Part shown: in pieces, positions 24,770 to 36,339 of the stretch
How the letters are laid out: every line of letters starts with the position of its first letter
Position numbering within the stretch: the first letter of the stretch is position 1
From: Diorhabda sublineata
Taxonomy: Eukaryota > Arthropoda > Insecta > Coleoptera > Chrysomelidae
Direction: 5' to 3'
NCBI RefSeq assembly: GCF_026230105.1
Contig: NC_079476.1
Location: 2,873,209-2,937,208, forward strand
DNA length: 64,000 nucleotides
Program-made: the position numbers and the translations under genes
The notes under the pieces: generated by a model
Databases searched by the model: none
What the model was told of the DNA's origin: nothing
Seen by the model: only the letters and a program-made list of their open reading frames with translations

Positions 24770-25530
24770 AGCAGAACAGCCAATTTCAGAAAAATTTACC
24801 GAAGCTCCTCCTCTTGTAGTACCCTTGGACTTTTTAGAAGCAGTTTCAGGGTTTCGTACCCATTGAGATTTTAATCAGCTTGCTTCAGACTATCATTGTG
24901 CAAAGTTTCAGAAAAACTAACCGAAGCCCTTCCTCTTATGGTACCCTTGGACTTTTCAGAAGTAGTTTCATGATTTGGGGAATTTTGAGGTTTCGTATCC
25001 CATGAGATTTTTATCGTTTTGCTTCACAGTATCATTTTGCCAAATTTCAAAAAAACTGACTGTAGCTTCTCCTCTTATGGTACCATTGGATTTTTCAGAA
25101 GTAGTTTCAGGGTTTGAGGAGTTTTAGGGTTTCGTATTCATTGAGATTTTAATCAGATGGCTTCAAACTATCATTGAACCAAGTTTCAGGAAAACTGGCA
25201 GAAGCCCATCTCTTGTGGTACCCTTGGAATTATCAGGGGTAACTACCCTGATGGTTTGGGGGTTTTGGGATTCACAGTATCATTGTGTCGAATTTCAAAA
25301 AAACTGACTGAAACTCCTCCTCTCTTGGTATACTTGGACTTTTCGGGAATGCTTTGAACTACAATTGTGCCAAGTCTCAGAATATTTGACCACAACCAAT
25401 TCTTTTCCCCACGGGGTACCTTCGGATACTTCATGGGTAGATTTTACGGGCTTGGGGATGTTCTAAGGTTTCGTGGACTTTGAGACTTTTAATCAGCTTG
25501 CTTTGAACTGAAATTGACTAAAACCCAATT
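24770..25530. repeat. Old diverged tandem repeat, about six units
   Basis: The phrase (A/G)TTTCARRAAAACTGACYGAAGC recurs at about 24780, 24904, 25045, 25182, 25291 and 25374. It is usually followed by CTCCTCTTATGGTACCCTTGGACTTTTCAG, GGTTTCGTA and GAGATTTTAATCAGC. Unit lengths run roughly 85-140 bp, with internal deletions. No reading frame spans the units. Confidence 0.6.
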
Positions 25531-25824
25531 CCAATAAGCGACGTCCTTTCTGTGTCTAAAGATTTTGAATGACTATTTGTACATAACGTCTTTTTTGAAA
25601 TCATGATCAGATTTATAGTGATGCATGAAGGCTTTCCACAGAAAATGCAATGCAAACTTTGTGTCGCAATTTTTCATAAAATAATGTTACAGATCTCATT
25701 GGTGCATATGAAAATTCTAGCATTTTCTTTTATGATAATCTATATTTGATTTTGCAAAAAAAGCATAAAAAATTTGATGAAATTGATAAAGTCTTTATTG
25801 GAATCGATAGAACGAACAGTATAA

Positions 25825-26790
25825 TTAAATGTTTGAAGATGATTTCATGCAAATATTGGCCGCGGCTCCGATTTAGATAGCCTTTGCGCAAGGTCAAATT
25901 TTGGCACACTCTCTCCAACATATCGGCCGGTATTTCTCGAATAAATGCTTCAATATTGGCTTCCAGTACGTCAATCTTTGCTGGTGTATACCTGTAGATA
26001 ATAACCTTAACACAAGAAATAGTCCAAACGCATTAAAACACACGATCCAGGCGGTCAATTGACGGGCCCCAAACGTGAGATGAACTGTTCACCGAAGGCG
26101 GCTCTCAATTTGGCCATTGTTTCGCATGCCGTGTTGGATGTGGCACCGTCTTGTTGATACCACATCTCAGGCATGTCCAATTCTTCCATTTTGAGCGAAA
26201 AAAATCGTCAATCATCACAAGGTAGCGCTTACCATTTACAGTAACGTTCCGGCCATCGTCGCTTTTGAAGATGATGTCACAGGCCCATAATCCACATCAA
26301 ACAGAGACTTTTTCAGGATGAATTGGTAGCTCTTGCAATGCTTCTGGCTGGTTTTCACTCCATATGCGGCAATTTTGCTTGTTGATGTATCCATTCAACC
26401 AGAAATGAGCTTCGTCGCTGAACACAATTTCTCGATAAAATAATGGATCTCCCTCCAACTTTTCCAGCGCCCTTACACCCAACATTAGATGTTGTGGGAG
26501 ATCGTGTGGTTTCAATTCCTACACCAGCCGTATCTCACAAGGTTTTACACCCAAATTCTTTCGCAAAATTTTCCACGTCATGGACTAACAGAGGCCCAAT
26601 TACTGCGAACGGCGGCGAATCGACATTTCACTGTACGTTTGCGTGTTAGTGGTTTAATGTCCAATAGTGTAAACTGGGTTCGAAATTTAATTACAAGCTT
26701 CCGAATAGTTCCATCAGTAGGCCCATAAATTGGAAGAAGTGCGCGATGCATTCTCTTAACCGAGCATGAATTTTGATAGTAAAATTCATG
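25825..26790 (-). mobile_element. Tc1/mariner-superfamily transposase, degenerate
   Basis: On the minus strand the order is preserved. N-terminal HTH-like text (IYGPTDGTIRKLVIKFRTQF, LLDIKPLTRKRT) lies at 26740-26630. IVFSDEAHFWLNGYINKQN, with the first catalytic Asp and Glu, is at about 26440-26385. EKVSV and a broken WCG motif follow. YQQDGATSNTACETM (second catalytic Asp) is near 26150. The C-terminal MLERVCQNLTLRKGYLNRSR and GQYLHEIIFKH are at 25921-25830. Several frameshifts and stops interrupt it. The same family is represented by fragments at 5.0-5.4 kb and probably at 36.3 and 52.5 kb. Confidence 0.8.
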
Positions 26791-26849
26791 ATTACATTTT
26801 AGACCAAACTAAACAATTTTGACAATGTCACAAGACACGATTCGCGCAT

Positions 26850-28149
26850 TATGTGTCAAAAATAGTGTTGCCAAAAAGATACTCTTAATACGATCGCACA
26901 ATCCAGTTAATGCCATGCCTTGAAAATGCTCCAAAGCTTGGCGTACTATGATAATAAAATGGGGATGAAAAACGTTGTTTCAGCGGATTATAACCCTAAT
27001 ATTTTCAGGCACTAAACGTCGTTTTAGTGTTAAAAAACGACTGTAATAAAAAAATACCATCGATATATTCCATATAAAACAATATTTCAACATAATACAA
27101 ATTCTAAGCATTCAGGTAAATAGAAATTTGTAAATAAGGTAATTAAAAAACAGTATCGGTACATGATATTTATTTAAATTAGTATTATTCTAACATGTAA
27201 TTATTACTAGATATCGAATTGTGCAGTATTTCTTCTATTTTTGTTAGCGCAACAAATTCTGAGAAGTTTATTTTTAAAAATATTGTAAAAAATTCTAGAC
27301 ATTGTTTCAATTGGTTATGGAATACTACTTACTTTCAAGCTTCCTTTATACTTCCAAACTGAAAGTGTGGGAGCAGATTATAGATTAAGAAAAATAAATA
27401 ATTGTTGGATTGAACTTAGGGGGCGTTTTTTTATATTGTTCAGTGCATATGATCAGTAAATGAAGATTATAGTGACTGATTATAGTTTAAGATCTAAACT
27501 AAGATCGCGTCCTACACCGACGTGTCAACCTAAACTTCTAAACATAATTTAAGTAGGCAATTCTCTCAAAAATTGTAAAGGTTGAGTTTATAATTACATA
27601 TATAATAACTTTTTTCTTTAATTTTGCCAGAACAAACTTTTCGGAAACTTTAACCGTATCAGCTGATTGCAAATCCTAAACTAGAACGAGATTCAGATCA
27701 CAGTTTCCAACCGTTGCCTTCAATTTTCGATTAAAGTTACAAATGTAAAACATTATCTTACTACTAATAAGTTGAAATACTGAAAAGTATGAAAACATTA
27801 ATCTTCAGTAAACTCTCAATGAAGCTCCTCATGAGAATAAAAAATTCAAAAAACCATGGACACATAAAACAATCCGTCAGCTGATCCCATTTACCCGCCA
27901 GTCTACGACGATCAACTTGATCCGAGTTTCCAAACTGATCCGGATGAGTTTCCAAACATTCAGTTCATGTTCAAGTTAACCCGATCATACTTTCCGAAAA
28001 GACCTGATTTGTAAAATATGCAACACTACAATTGCCTACTTTACTTGTCATTATTACCTAACAACTACGTTCAAACAGGTAAATTAATTAGTGATTGCAC
28101 TCATCTGTAAGAAGTACCTTGCTCAACAAAATGTTGCTTGTATGCTCCA
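26850..28149. other. AT-rich sequence; possible MITE ends
   Basis: No gene was recognised. A perfect 12-bp inverted pair, AAGTAGGCAATT (27551-27562) and AATTGCCTACTT (28030-28041), could mark the ends of a roughly 490-bp non-autonomous element, but no target-site duplication is evident. Confidence 0.35.
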
Positions 28150-28515
28150 CACCCTATTCCTAGCGATATTCAATCGTCAAGCTCCTCAAAATAGCTTCTT
28201 CATTATTGGAAAATCTTTTACCATCGTGCCAGTTTTTGGGTGAGCTGGTACATTGCACGAAACAACATGCAGCACCCATCTTGCGCACAGCTTTCTCATG
28301 TCCAAATTTGTAATTAATATGCGATGTACTGCACTTTTTGAAATGCCTATTATGTCTTCTAGCTCACGCACTTCCAATCGACGATCATCCAGTATCGCTT
28401 CGTGGATTTTCTTCAACAATTCTGGAGTCTTCATATTATTTTGTCGACCACTGCAATGCAGGTCTTCACATGGTGTACAGCCTCGTTTAAATTCTCCTAT
28501 CCAATATTTTTCTTT
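28150..28515 (-). mobile_element. Internally deleted mariner fragment
   Basis: Minus-strand text begins YWIGEFKRGCTPCEDL (28505-28455), continues MKTPELLKKIHEAILDDRRL and ISKSAVHRIL with DMRKLCARWV (28434-28280). It then jumps to a (D)NVPAHPKTGTMVK-like second-catalytic remnant, where the Asp context is lost, and to RFSSNEEV-like text near 28200. The first catalytic block is absent. Its right edge coincides with the start of the LINE fragment at about 28530. Confidence 0.7.
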
Positions 28516-28529
28516 AAATACCGAAGGAG

Positions 28530-29850
28530 CAGTCTCATCCAGAATAAAAGAACCTCAGGGTTCTGCCTGGGGCCACTCTTGTGGAACGTGATATACGACG
28601 GTCTTCTCCACCTAGAATTACCAGAGAACACAACACTCGTTGCTTTCGCCGACGACATGGCGGTCGTACTCGTGGCGAAACATCTGGAGGAGCTACAAGC
28701 AGCATTCTCTAAAACCATCAAGAGGATAAGACAGTGGATACGTTCAGCTGACCTGTCTTTGGCGGAGCACAAGACGGAGGCACTTCTCGTGAGCAGCCGG
28801 AAGAAAATGGAGATCATCAACATTAGAGTAGGCGACCTCGACATCCAGTCGGAACCCAATATTAGGTATCTTGGAGTAGTCTTGGATGCCCGACTAAAAT
28901 GCATATAGCTAGCGTCAGCAATCCAGGGCGCGCTATCACGGATTATGCTCAACATCGGAGGCCCCAGGCAAACCCGGAGATGACTACTGGCAACTGTAGT
29001 CAGCTCCGTCCTGCTGTATGGAGCACCAGTGTGGGCAAAAAAGACAATGTCATCAGTCCAGCGGCTCTCAGCGATCAGAGTGGCGTCAGCATACCGAACG
29101 GTATCACACGACGCGGTCAATGTCGTTGAATCATACCCGCCTATTGACATCTTGGCAGGAGAACGACAACGGCAACATAGGAAGAAGAAGGAAGAGGAAG
29201 GTCCTCTGCGACGAGGAGAGGCCTGAGAGTTTTCGTCTCTGGCAAGAGAGATGGGACTGCTCAACGAAAGGTCGGTGGACACATCGACTTATCCCAGATA
29301 TCATCAAATGGGTCAATCGGCAGCACGGGGAAGTCGGGTACTACATCACCCAGCTCTTGACTGGACATGGGTGCCTCCGGGCATACCTACACAGATTCAA
29401 GAGAAGTGACTCCCCAAACTGTCATCATTGCGGCGATGCGACCGAGGATGCGGAGCACGTGTTCTACCAGAGCCCCTCTTATGAAGAGACACGGGAGGAA
29501 CTAGAGAGGAACCTGGACCACACCATCAGTCCAGAAAATATAGTGCAGCACATGCTGAAGAGCCAAGCAGCATGGAACAAGGTAGCGGAGTATACGGAGA
29601 CCATCATCAAGGACCTCTGCACCACGTACGAAGAGTAACAGTAACATCATATAAGAACGCCCCGGCGAAGTAGTATTTACAAAGAGTGTCGCCGGGGAAC
29701 CACAGTTCCAGCAGCAGGGTCAGAGGTGTTAGGGAAGGTTTAGTGCGGTAAGAATCCCACATAACTCGCCTGGCAGGTAGGAGGTTCATCCAAGGGAGTA
29801 CCTTTTGAAGGATCCCTCCTGCACCTCATTAATCTAAACATAAAAAAACA
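28530..29850 (+). mobile_element. 5'-truncated R1-like non-LTR retrotransposon
   Basis: Starts within the reverse transcriptase at PQGS (about 28551), with a one-base frameshift before LGPLLWNVIYDGLL. The catalytic FADDMA box is at 28644-28661, followed by IRYLGVVLDARLK. After a second frameshift come SSVLLYGAPVWAKK and VASAYRTVSHDAV (29000-29140). After a third comes the C-terminal domain with CHHCGDATEDAEH, whose usual final zinc-binding Cys is replaced. TAA is at 29636-29638, then a GC-rich 3' UTR ending near 29850. The endonuclease and first RT motifs are missing. Base composition is clearly richer in GC than the surroundings, consistent with a more recent arrival. The family assignment (R1 clade) is from the RT and C-terminal motifs. 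Confidence 0.85.
29660..29697 (+). other. 3' UTR hairpin of the R1-like element
   Basis: CCCCGGCGA (29660-29668) and TCGCCGGGG (29689-29697) form a perfect 9-bp stem with a 20-nt loop, 22 nt after the stop codon. Such 3' structures can serve as template recognition signals in non-LTR elements; that role here is inferred. Confidence 0.5.
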
Positions 29851-31939
29851 AACAGGTGTGTACTAATATAAGAGCATCAATATTTGGTTATAGATAGGGA
29901 TAGTAAGTTTGAAATATCGGAACCAACTTGTCAGATAAAGACAATCTGTCCAATTCCCGCTACATACGAGCCGTAAACTATAATGGAGTGCTCAGGTTTT
30001 ATTCTTATGGTAAAGACAAGGATGTCTGAACTATTTCCAAGTTATATTTTGTAAATGAGATGATTCTTTGATTAACTTTGATAAAATATAATTTTCCATT
30101 ATTTTGGAATTCGTCTTATTCTCATCTTCTTAGTTTCCTCAAGTTATTTCCATGCCTGTTTGTTCAAAGCTTTCTGATTTCAGATGATACTTGTACATGA
30201 AAATGCTAATTACGCATTCCTCGAAGATTTTCTTGGTCTTCGATGTATTTGTATTTGTTGTGGTGGTGTTTCTCGCCACATATCCATCTGACCTCAACTT
30301 TATTCTGTCGATTGCCTGTCATTGTAATTTTTTTTTCCGGATATTGACGTAATTGGTGGCCATCGGTATACTCTCTGTCGAACATTGCGTGTCTTGTAGT
30401 CATCAGTATTTTTTTTTTGGCCAGAGTTCATATTTATAGAAAGGTTTTATCAAATATGAATTTCAGTTTTTCGAAAACGGATTTTTTTAAATCAATATCT
30501 TGGTTATGTTTTCTACTATTTCTATACCTCAAGGTATAATCACAGACTTTTAATTAATACACATTCAAAACTATGAAAAAAAACCTATGAAATATACTGC
30601 ATTCCGCCCGTATTAATTTAAATCGTCTCGCAGGGCTAATTTCTACACCCCTTGATAAATAAATCCATTAGAGAAATTCTGACAGGACATCACCATTTAT
30701 TCTAATTCCCTACAATCGTTTGCCATCAATTATTCTAGACTTGTTGAGCCCGTGAAACCCAAAAACCAACGCTTATTATTCCGCACAGCGCGATTTTAGC
30801 GAGTTATAAACGTAGATATAGCTTTGATGAAAAAAAAACGGCATTTGCGAAAAAAGCCAACGATATAGATATAATCATAATAATTCAAATATAAACATTC
30901 AATTCCGTAATTTCACTGATCTTAAAAAGTTATTGTCAACTAGATTATGTAAAAATAATAGCCCAGGAACTGTCAATGGATTTAAGCTGATTTACTGGAT
31001 ATTTCCGGCCATTTCTGAGCCCTCAAAGAAAGATAGTCTTAAAGTAGACATTAAAACGAACAAAAAAATCATGTTTCTCCCTCATCACACACTTTATAAA
31101 AGGCTTTACTTACTCTCCTAGTCAAAAATTTGGTTTGCGTAAATATTTTCTGCAAAAGAATGAAATTTCTATCGAATTCACTTTAGTCAGGTCATTTCAT
31201 ATCATGAGATAGAAACATTTATCGATTTTTTTAATAATTTTTCCGATTGGACTGGATACTGGACTTTGAACAACGTATTTCACATTTTTGCGACACGTGT
31301 CCGTTCATGCATTCGTGAAGTCTATACTTTTAACCACTGCAGCACGCGTTTTTACAGTGTATGTTTATTTTCTCCTAAATTGGCAATGATGTCGTGACTA
31401 AAACCGGTATCCCGTTCTGTATAATCAGAGAAACGAGCAGTACCAAAACTTAGATTACAAAGATATGATCAGGAAAAAAGTTCGGAACGAATTAAATGTC
31501 TAACGTATATTACACTTTTATTGTTAGTTTAATTTCTCGGTTTTGGAACCAACAACGAAATAGTTACAAGGTAAATCACGTAGTTAGGCTACCCGCTACA
31601 CAGGTGAACTGATCCCTTTACCACTGACGGAGAGCGTGCCGAGACGCACTCGCTTAATTATCGGTAATAGGACCTTGGGATTTTTTTAATCATTTTGTAA
31701 ATTCAAATTAATGTTAGATCAAATAATGTGGACCAAAAAACGTTTCCGTCTGAGTCAAATGTTTATCTCAAATAGCTCCGTACTCAATGATAATCTATCA
31801 AAATGGCTGCCGTATTAATAAAATATTATCCTCACTTATCACTTATCACAATGTAAAAGCATAAATAAAATTCATTAAAAAGGGAATAAACAATTTTATT
31901 GAATAGGAAGTACATCGTATATCTGTAATAAATCAGGGC
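29851..31939. other. Intronic sequence, no gene recognised
   Basis: Mostly AT-rich. A GC-richer patch at 31560-31680 is not explained by anything I recognise; it does not fold as a tRNA by eye. Confidence 0.5.
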
Positions 31940-32105
31940 GACAGTATAGCCTTTAGACTTAGCTTTGAGGGATCCATGAAGAGTCTACATTCGTTTGACC
32001 TATGCTCATAACTCAGTTTCAACATCAAGCAGCGTTTTCTTTAGGAAAATCCAAATCTCTTAAGAGATAATTCAGCTTCAATTGGTTAATCAAATCCGAT
32101 GGTAG
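31940..32105 (-). mobile_element. Fragment of an unnamed insect repeat ORF (copy A)
   Basis: Minus strand reads KRCLMLKLSYEHRSNECRLF, then MDPSKLSLKAIL. It is near-identical at DNA level to 33902-34060. I recall a recurrent, poorly characterised insect ORF family with a WRLFIDSSKLSLKAVLLHNG core; I know no biochemical function for it. It directly abuts the Harbinger-type element. Confidence 0.5.
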
Positions 32106-32152
32106 CTATTAGCTATTCCACCAATAGCTAATAGCAGTTCGAACCTTACTAA

Positions 32153-33034
32153 GGCCCATTTCGTACCAAGCTAGTCTAGTCCTCAAGTCGGACGCTTTTT
32201 AATTGGAAATATTAACTTACCATAAAAACAAAGAGAATGCGTGAATCTGGTTTCATACTAAGCGCGTCCCGTCAAGTCCCAATGCGTCTAGACTTGCCAA
32301 GACTTATTGCGACTCAGCCGGTTGAAAATTTTAAGAATCAATCAGTCGGGACAGTTGCAAGGAGAAAATGGATATAGAAGCACCAATTGCATTAGTGCAA
32401 GCGAAAAAATTGGTAAGTAACTAGGTTTTTATTAAGGATATTTTCGTGAAAAAGAGGTACAGATGTGTCTACAAAACATTTATCGTTTTGCCATGGTACA
32501 GAACCTTCTGGTGACATGAAATACTCTGTTAATTGTACTTGTAGGTCTCAAGGATTGAAGTTGAAGATCGATTGAATTTGGTTTCAAAAACTCGGTTACC
32601 AGAATCTTGTCACTTGTCCTCTTGAACTTTTCGGACAAAATTGTGTAATACACAAGCACTTTTAATTGAGTTTTTCGTTAATTGTACATCAGTTTCTATA
32701 GCTTTTCAAATGTACGGGATGAACCCAACAGAAATTTCGTATTTTCTTCATCTCCCTTCTTCTGTATAATCGGAGTGAAATTATGGCTTACAGAAGAGCA
32801 TCCATCTTGTCACAAATTCTTCACAACACTGACTGACCCAGACGTGACGTGACTTGACTGAATAAAACTTGACTAGACGCAATTGGACTGGACTAGCTTG
32901 GAGCGAAATGGACCTTAGTATGAAAGCAGATTTACACATTCTCTTTGTTCTAATGGTAAGTTAATATTTCCAATTCAAAAGCTCCGACTTGACTGGACGC
33001 GAACGGACTAGACTGGCTTGGTGCGAAATGGGCC
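32153..33034. mobile_element. 882-bp PIF/Harbinger-type element with long nested TIRs
   Basis: The element begins GGCCCATTTCGTACCAAGCT and ends with the inverse form, AGCCAGTCTAGTCC-type text followed by CGAAATGGGCC on the opposite arm. TAA lies immediately outside both ends (32150-32152 and 33035-33037), the 3-bp duplication typical of PIF/Harbinger. The arms share over 100 bp of inverted similarity, including TTGGAAATATTAACTTACCAT against ATGGTAAGTTAATATTTCCAA. A second inner end-like block (AGCTTGGAGCGAAATGGACC, about 32895-32914) repeats the terminus. Near 32368 a short ORF, MDIEAPIALVQAKKL, runs into GTAAGT, like a first exon. No transposase core was found. Confidence 0.75.
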
Positions 33035-33037
33035 TAA

Positions 33038-33322
33038 GTCTAAGGTTAGTCTTAATACAGGACTTCATAAATAATTAAAAGCTACAAAGAGATCATTTCT
33101 GATGCTCAATTAACTCAGTATTAACACCTGATTAGTCGTTCGTAGATTCAACAATTTAGAAGAACAGTGGGCTTGAAGGTGAAAATTATCCGATATGAAT
33201 TACTACTATTTTGAAAACTAATAAACGGAAAACGATTTTGATTATATCAGCTTCCAAAATAACCTAATTTTACATAAATCAGTCAAATTTCCTCATATTC
33301 CGGGTGTTACTTTATATATCTC
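33038..33322. other. Short intronic spacer
   Basis: No gene recognised. Confidence 0.5.
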
Positions 33323-33336
33323 GTTGCCATAGCAAC
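33323..33336. promoter_or_regulatory. Canonical X-box (RFX-type) motif
   Basis: GTTGCCATAGCAAC is a full match to the 14-bp symmetrical X-box bound by RFX/DAF-19 factors, which in animals marks promoters of ciliary genes. It is flanked on the right by about 200 bp that are richer in GC and CpG than the neighbourhood (33340-33540), where promoter or exon DNA could lie. An open stretch with a GTGAGT donor at about 33438 is present, but no ciliary protein was recognised. One motif of this length can occur by chance. Confidence 0.45.
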
Positions 33337-33339
33337 GAT

Positions 33340-33894
33340 CTTTCCGAGGGTGGGCGAATTTGAATGCCTCGATAATAAGTTACGGCTGAATCCGTCTCTG
33401 TTCTTCCGATCAATACAAACTTTTCCGCGGCATAATAAAGTGAGTAGAGACGATGTGGATTTCTCTTTTGCTCCATTTTGGAGGCGATTGATTATTAATG
33501 TTTTCCTTCCCTCTTGCACAACGACCTCGGGGCTAAATACAATTTACGTAAATAAAGACAAGCCAGCAATTTTATACTAATACAGATTATTTGTTTTCTT
33601 CAAACAATTCAGTATATTTCAAATGATTTTCATGGGTTCGTAGGTTCATTTTAATTTAGTTTAAATTTATTTAATCCTGACGTTGCGCTCTTTTCGTCAA
33701 CGCGAAGAAGGAAATTTGAAACCAGTTCCAACTTTGTCGATTGCTTTTGCGAAATGTTTGATTAGCCTTAATTTGATGTATAAAAGTTACAGTAACAGCT
33801 TCGTTCGCTGTTTAATTCTATTTTGGCCATTCGCATCAGTGTTGCCATATTTTCGGAAGCTAAAGTTAGTAATTGAAATTTATACCCGTTGTGG
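33340..33894. other. GC-richer patch then AT-rich spacer
   Basis: Overlapping short open frames on both strands, with no recognised protein. The patch is described with the X-box. Confidence 0.4.
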
Positions 33895-34740
33895 AGCAGA
33901 ACAGCCTTTAGACTTAGCTTTGAGGGATCCATGAAGAGTCTACATTCGTTTGACCTATGTTTATAACCCAGTTTCAACATCAAACAGCGTTTTCTTTGGG
34001 AAAATCCAAATTTCTTATGAGATAATTCAGCTTCGATTATTTAATCAAATGCGGTGCTTGGGGATTGACAGGTGCTGTAAGTTCTTTTCCAATTTCTTCT
34101 TTTACAGAACTAACTGCTAAAACTTTCCGCAACGTCATAAAGTGGAGAACTTTCTCTGAATGAAGAATTGTTTTTGTTACATTCATATTTTTCGATTTCC
34201 TCGAAAAGCCTGATATTGGTCAAGCAAAAACAACATTCGCTTATGTGATTGGTAGCCCAGTTTCAACATTAAGCTCTCAATCAACATATAAACTGTGACG
34301 TTTATGATACACGATATATTTAAACTCCCGTTTTAAGCAGATACCACTGATTCTATATCTGGAACTTAACACCTCAGCGTTTTCTTTGGGTAAATCCAAT
34401 CTCTTATGAGAACATTCAGCTTCAATTAGTTAATCAAATTCGGTGCTAGAGGAGTGACAGTTCTTTTCCAATTTCTTCTTTTTCAGAGAACTGCTCGAAC
34501 TTTCTTCAACGTCATAAACTGGAGAAAGGAACTTTCTCTGAATGAAGAATTGTTTTTATTGCAGAAGACACCGTATATTACTTCATATTTTTCGATTTCT
34601 TCGAAAAGCCTTTGATATTGGTCAAGCAAAAACAACATTGAATCTCACTAAACGACGCCCCTGCTTATCGCAGACTGTCTGGCAGGAATATTTCGAAGAA
34701 ATAAAACTTTTGTCAATAGAAATGCATTAATGTTTACGAT
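33895..34740 (-). mobile_element. Tandem broken copies of the unnamed insect repeat ORF (B, C)
   Basis: The minus-strand copy at 33983-33768 reads LGYKHRSNECRLFMDPSKLS then LKAVLLHNGYKF and an ENMATLM-type continuation. Upstream of it on that strand, two similar blocks (about 33970-34260 and 34365-34650) repeat KRCLM-type text, LDLPKENAEVLSSRYR (about 34390-34340) and the GAAAAGCCTGATATTGGTC region. So the N-terminal part is duplicated about 390 bp apart. All frames are broken. Same family as 31940-32105. Confidence 0.5.
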
Positions 34741-35599
34741 TCGATGTTTTAATTGGTAAACAGTGGAAATAATGAGTCCACGTGGACTGAGGGTTTGTTA
34801 TTTTATATGGGGAGTGAACATTATTTTTCGTTTCTTAATTTGGTATGAGTATTTATGAAATATTGATAACTGTCTTTTGCAAGAACTATAATCAATTAAA
34901 TTAATTCTCACTTCTTAAGTTTTCTTATAAATAATGTGGGCTTTTATCTCGGTTAATTGAAACGAAATTTTGTTGTAGAATAGTAATGGAATTCATAATT
35001 AACAGTTGAAAGCGCGGTTCTACATACAAAGCTACTATTATTGAGTTAGTGTTGTGCTGGGAGCCAACCACTTATCACGGTATTATGTTGGTAAACATCA
35101 AACTGTAATGTAATTCTAAATAGTCGACTAAATAATACGTTCATTAAGTAGATCTGGGGTGATGACCGCGTTATATGACAAACATCAAATAATTCTTGAA
35201 AAAACATTCACTACTAGTAGATTGAATTAGAGAGAAATTCCAAACATCAATGTTTCTTTCAATCTATATCATAAAATATTACTTTCAGAGGATTACTACA
35301 GAATTTTAGACATAACGTAGATAATTTTTATTTATCTTAATTCAATATTTCAAGATGACGTCGTAGATAAGCGGTCATATTGCATGTAAGGCAAATAGTT
35401 GTAATACATTATTTATTATAACGAAAAAAAACTGATTTTAATATTTGTAATTAATAAAAAATGCTTCTCTTTGGTATACTAATGTTCTAAAAGGTTCAAG
35501 CTAAAAAAAAAACAAGATTAACGTGGGGTTAATAAGTATTTAAAACAAGGATGATCAAGTGTAATTTGTTAAATATGACTGCGGGTTTTGACATCTCCA
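34741..35599. other. AT-rich sequence, no gene seen
   Basis: Nothing recognised. Confidence 0.6.
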
Positions 35600-36125
35600 A
35601 AAGCGCGTCAATCGTTGTTTTTAATCAGCAGAGAATGTCATGTTTGTAAACCAAACTATTGAGAGAATCTTCTTCAATAGATCTATCGACTATTCCTTCT
35701 TCGATATCTTTCATCATCCTGGTTCTAGATTGTCTCACCCATTCGTTAATGTTATCTACGTCACATGATCTTTCTGAAGTTTCAACTCTGTGGTGTCTTC
35801 GAAAGTTGTTTCGTTTTTTGTTATTTCTCGCCTTGTTTCTGATGTTTTACGTTCGTTGCTTTGTAAATTCGTGCTTTTGTTTCTTTTCTTAGGTAGTTTT
35901 TTCACCCAAACTACGTTCTGAAGACATCCCACGACTTTATTTGTTCTGACTTCTTGTCTTCTACGTCTCCACAACTGGTTATGTCAATTCCAAGGTACCT
36001 GAAGTTCTTTCTGCTTTGTTTTATTTGACCTTCTAGTTCTAATTTGCATTATTATACTGTTTTCCTGTGAGATGTTCAGTAATATTTGAAGATCTTCTTC
36101 ATTTTCGGCACATATCATGGCGTAC
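35600..36125 (-). mobile_element. Non-LTR retrotransposon RT C-terminal fragment
   Basis: Minus-strand pieces in order: YAMICAENEEDLQILLN (about 36120-36070, the region after the RT active site), KELQVPWN/YLGIDI-like text (about 36000), then VWVKKLPKKRNKSTNLQSNE, ETRREITK and TELKLQKDHVT (35974-35756). They line up with the ETRPDT-TKRLLETTEMKTLR C-terminal text common in insect LINEs. Frameshifts and stops occur throughout, and the catalytic RT motifs are gone. Confidence 0.6.
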
Positions 36126-36339
36126 AGGATTTTATAAACAGATAATTAGCTCAAAGTTCCAATAGAAATCCTGATAGATTCTTGACTTATCAAATTCACT
36201 TCTAACTTGATGAACACGTGAATAAGCAAAGTTTCTACGAGGAATTTCATTATATACGAGTGACGATGTCGATAAAGCGTTATGGGGAAAGGATACTTAA
36301 TGTATTGGGTGTCATAAGGACAAAACTTCTTTGGTTATA

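Noticed and set aside
28497..29316. Long minus-strand open frames opposite the LINE
   Set aside because: They mirror the GC-rich R1-like reverse-transcriptase coding sequence and translate to Ser/Arg-rich text without family features.
31560..31680. GC-richer patch considered as a tRNA or other RNA gene
   Set aside because: No cloverleaf or TTCGA-type T-loop could be drawn by eye.
33307..33580. Overlapping frames beside the X-box as a gene
   Set aside because: The plus frame starts at GTG, neither strand gives a known protein, and both frames are short.
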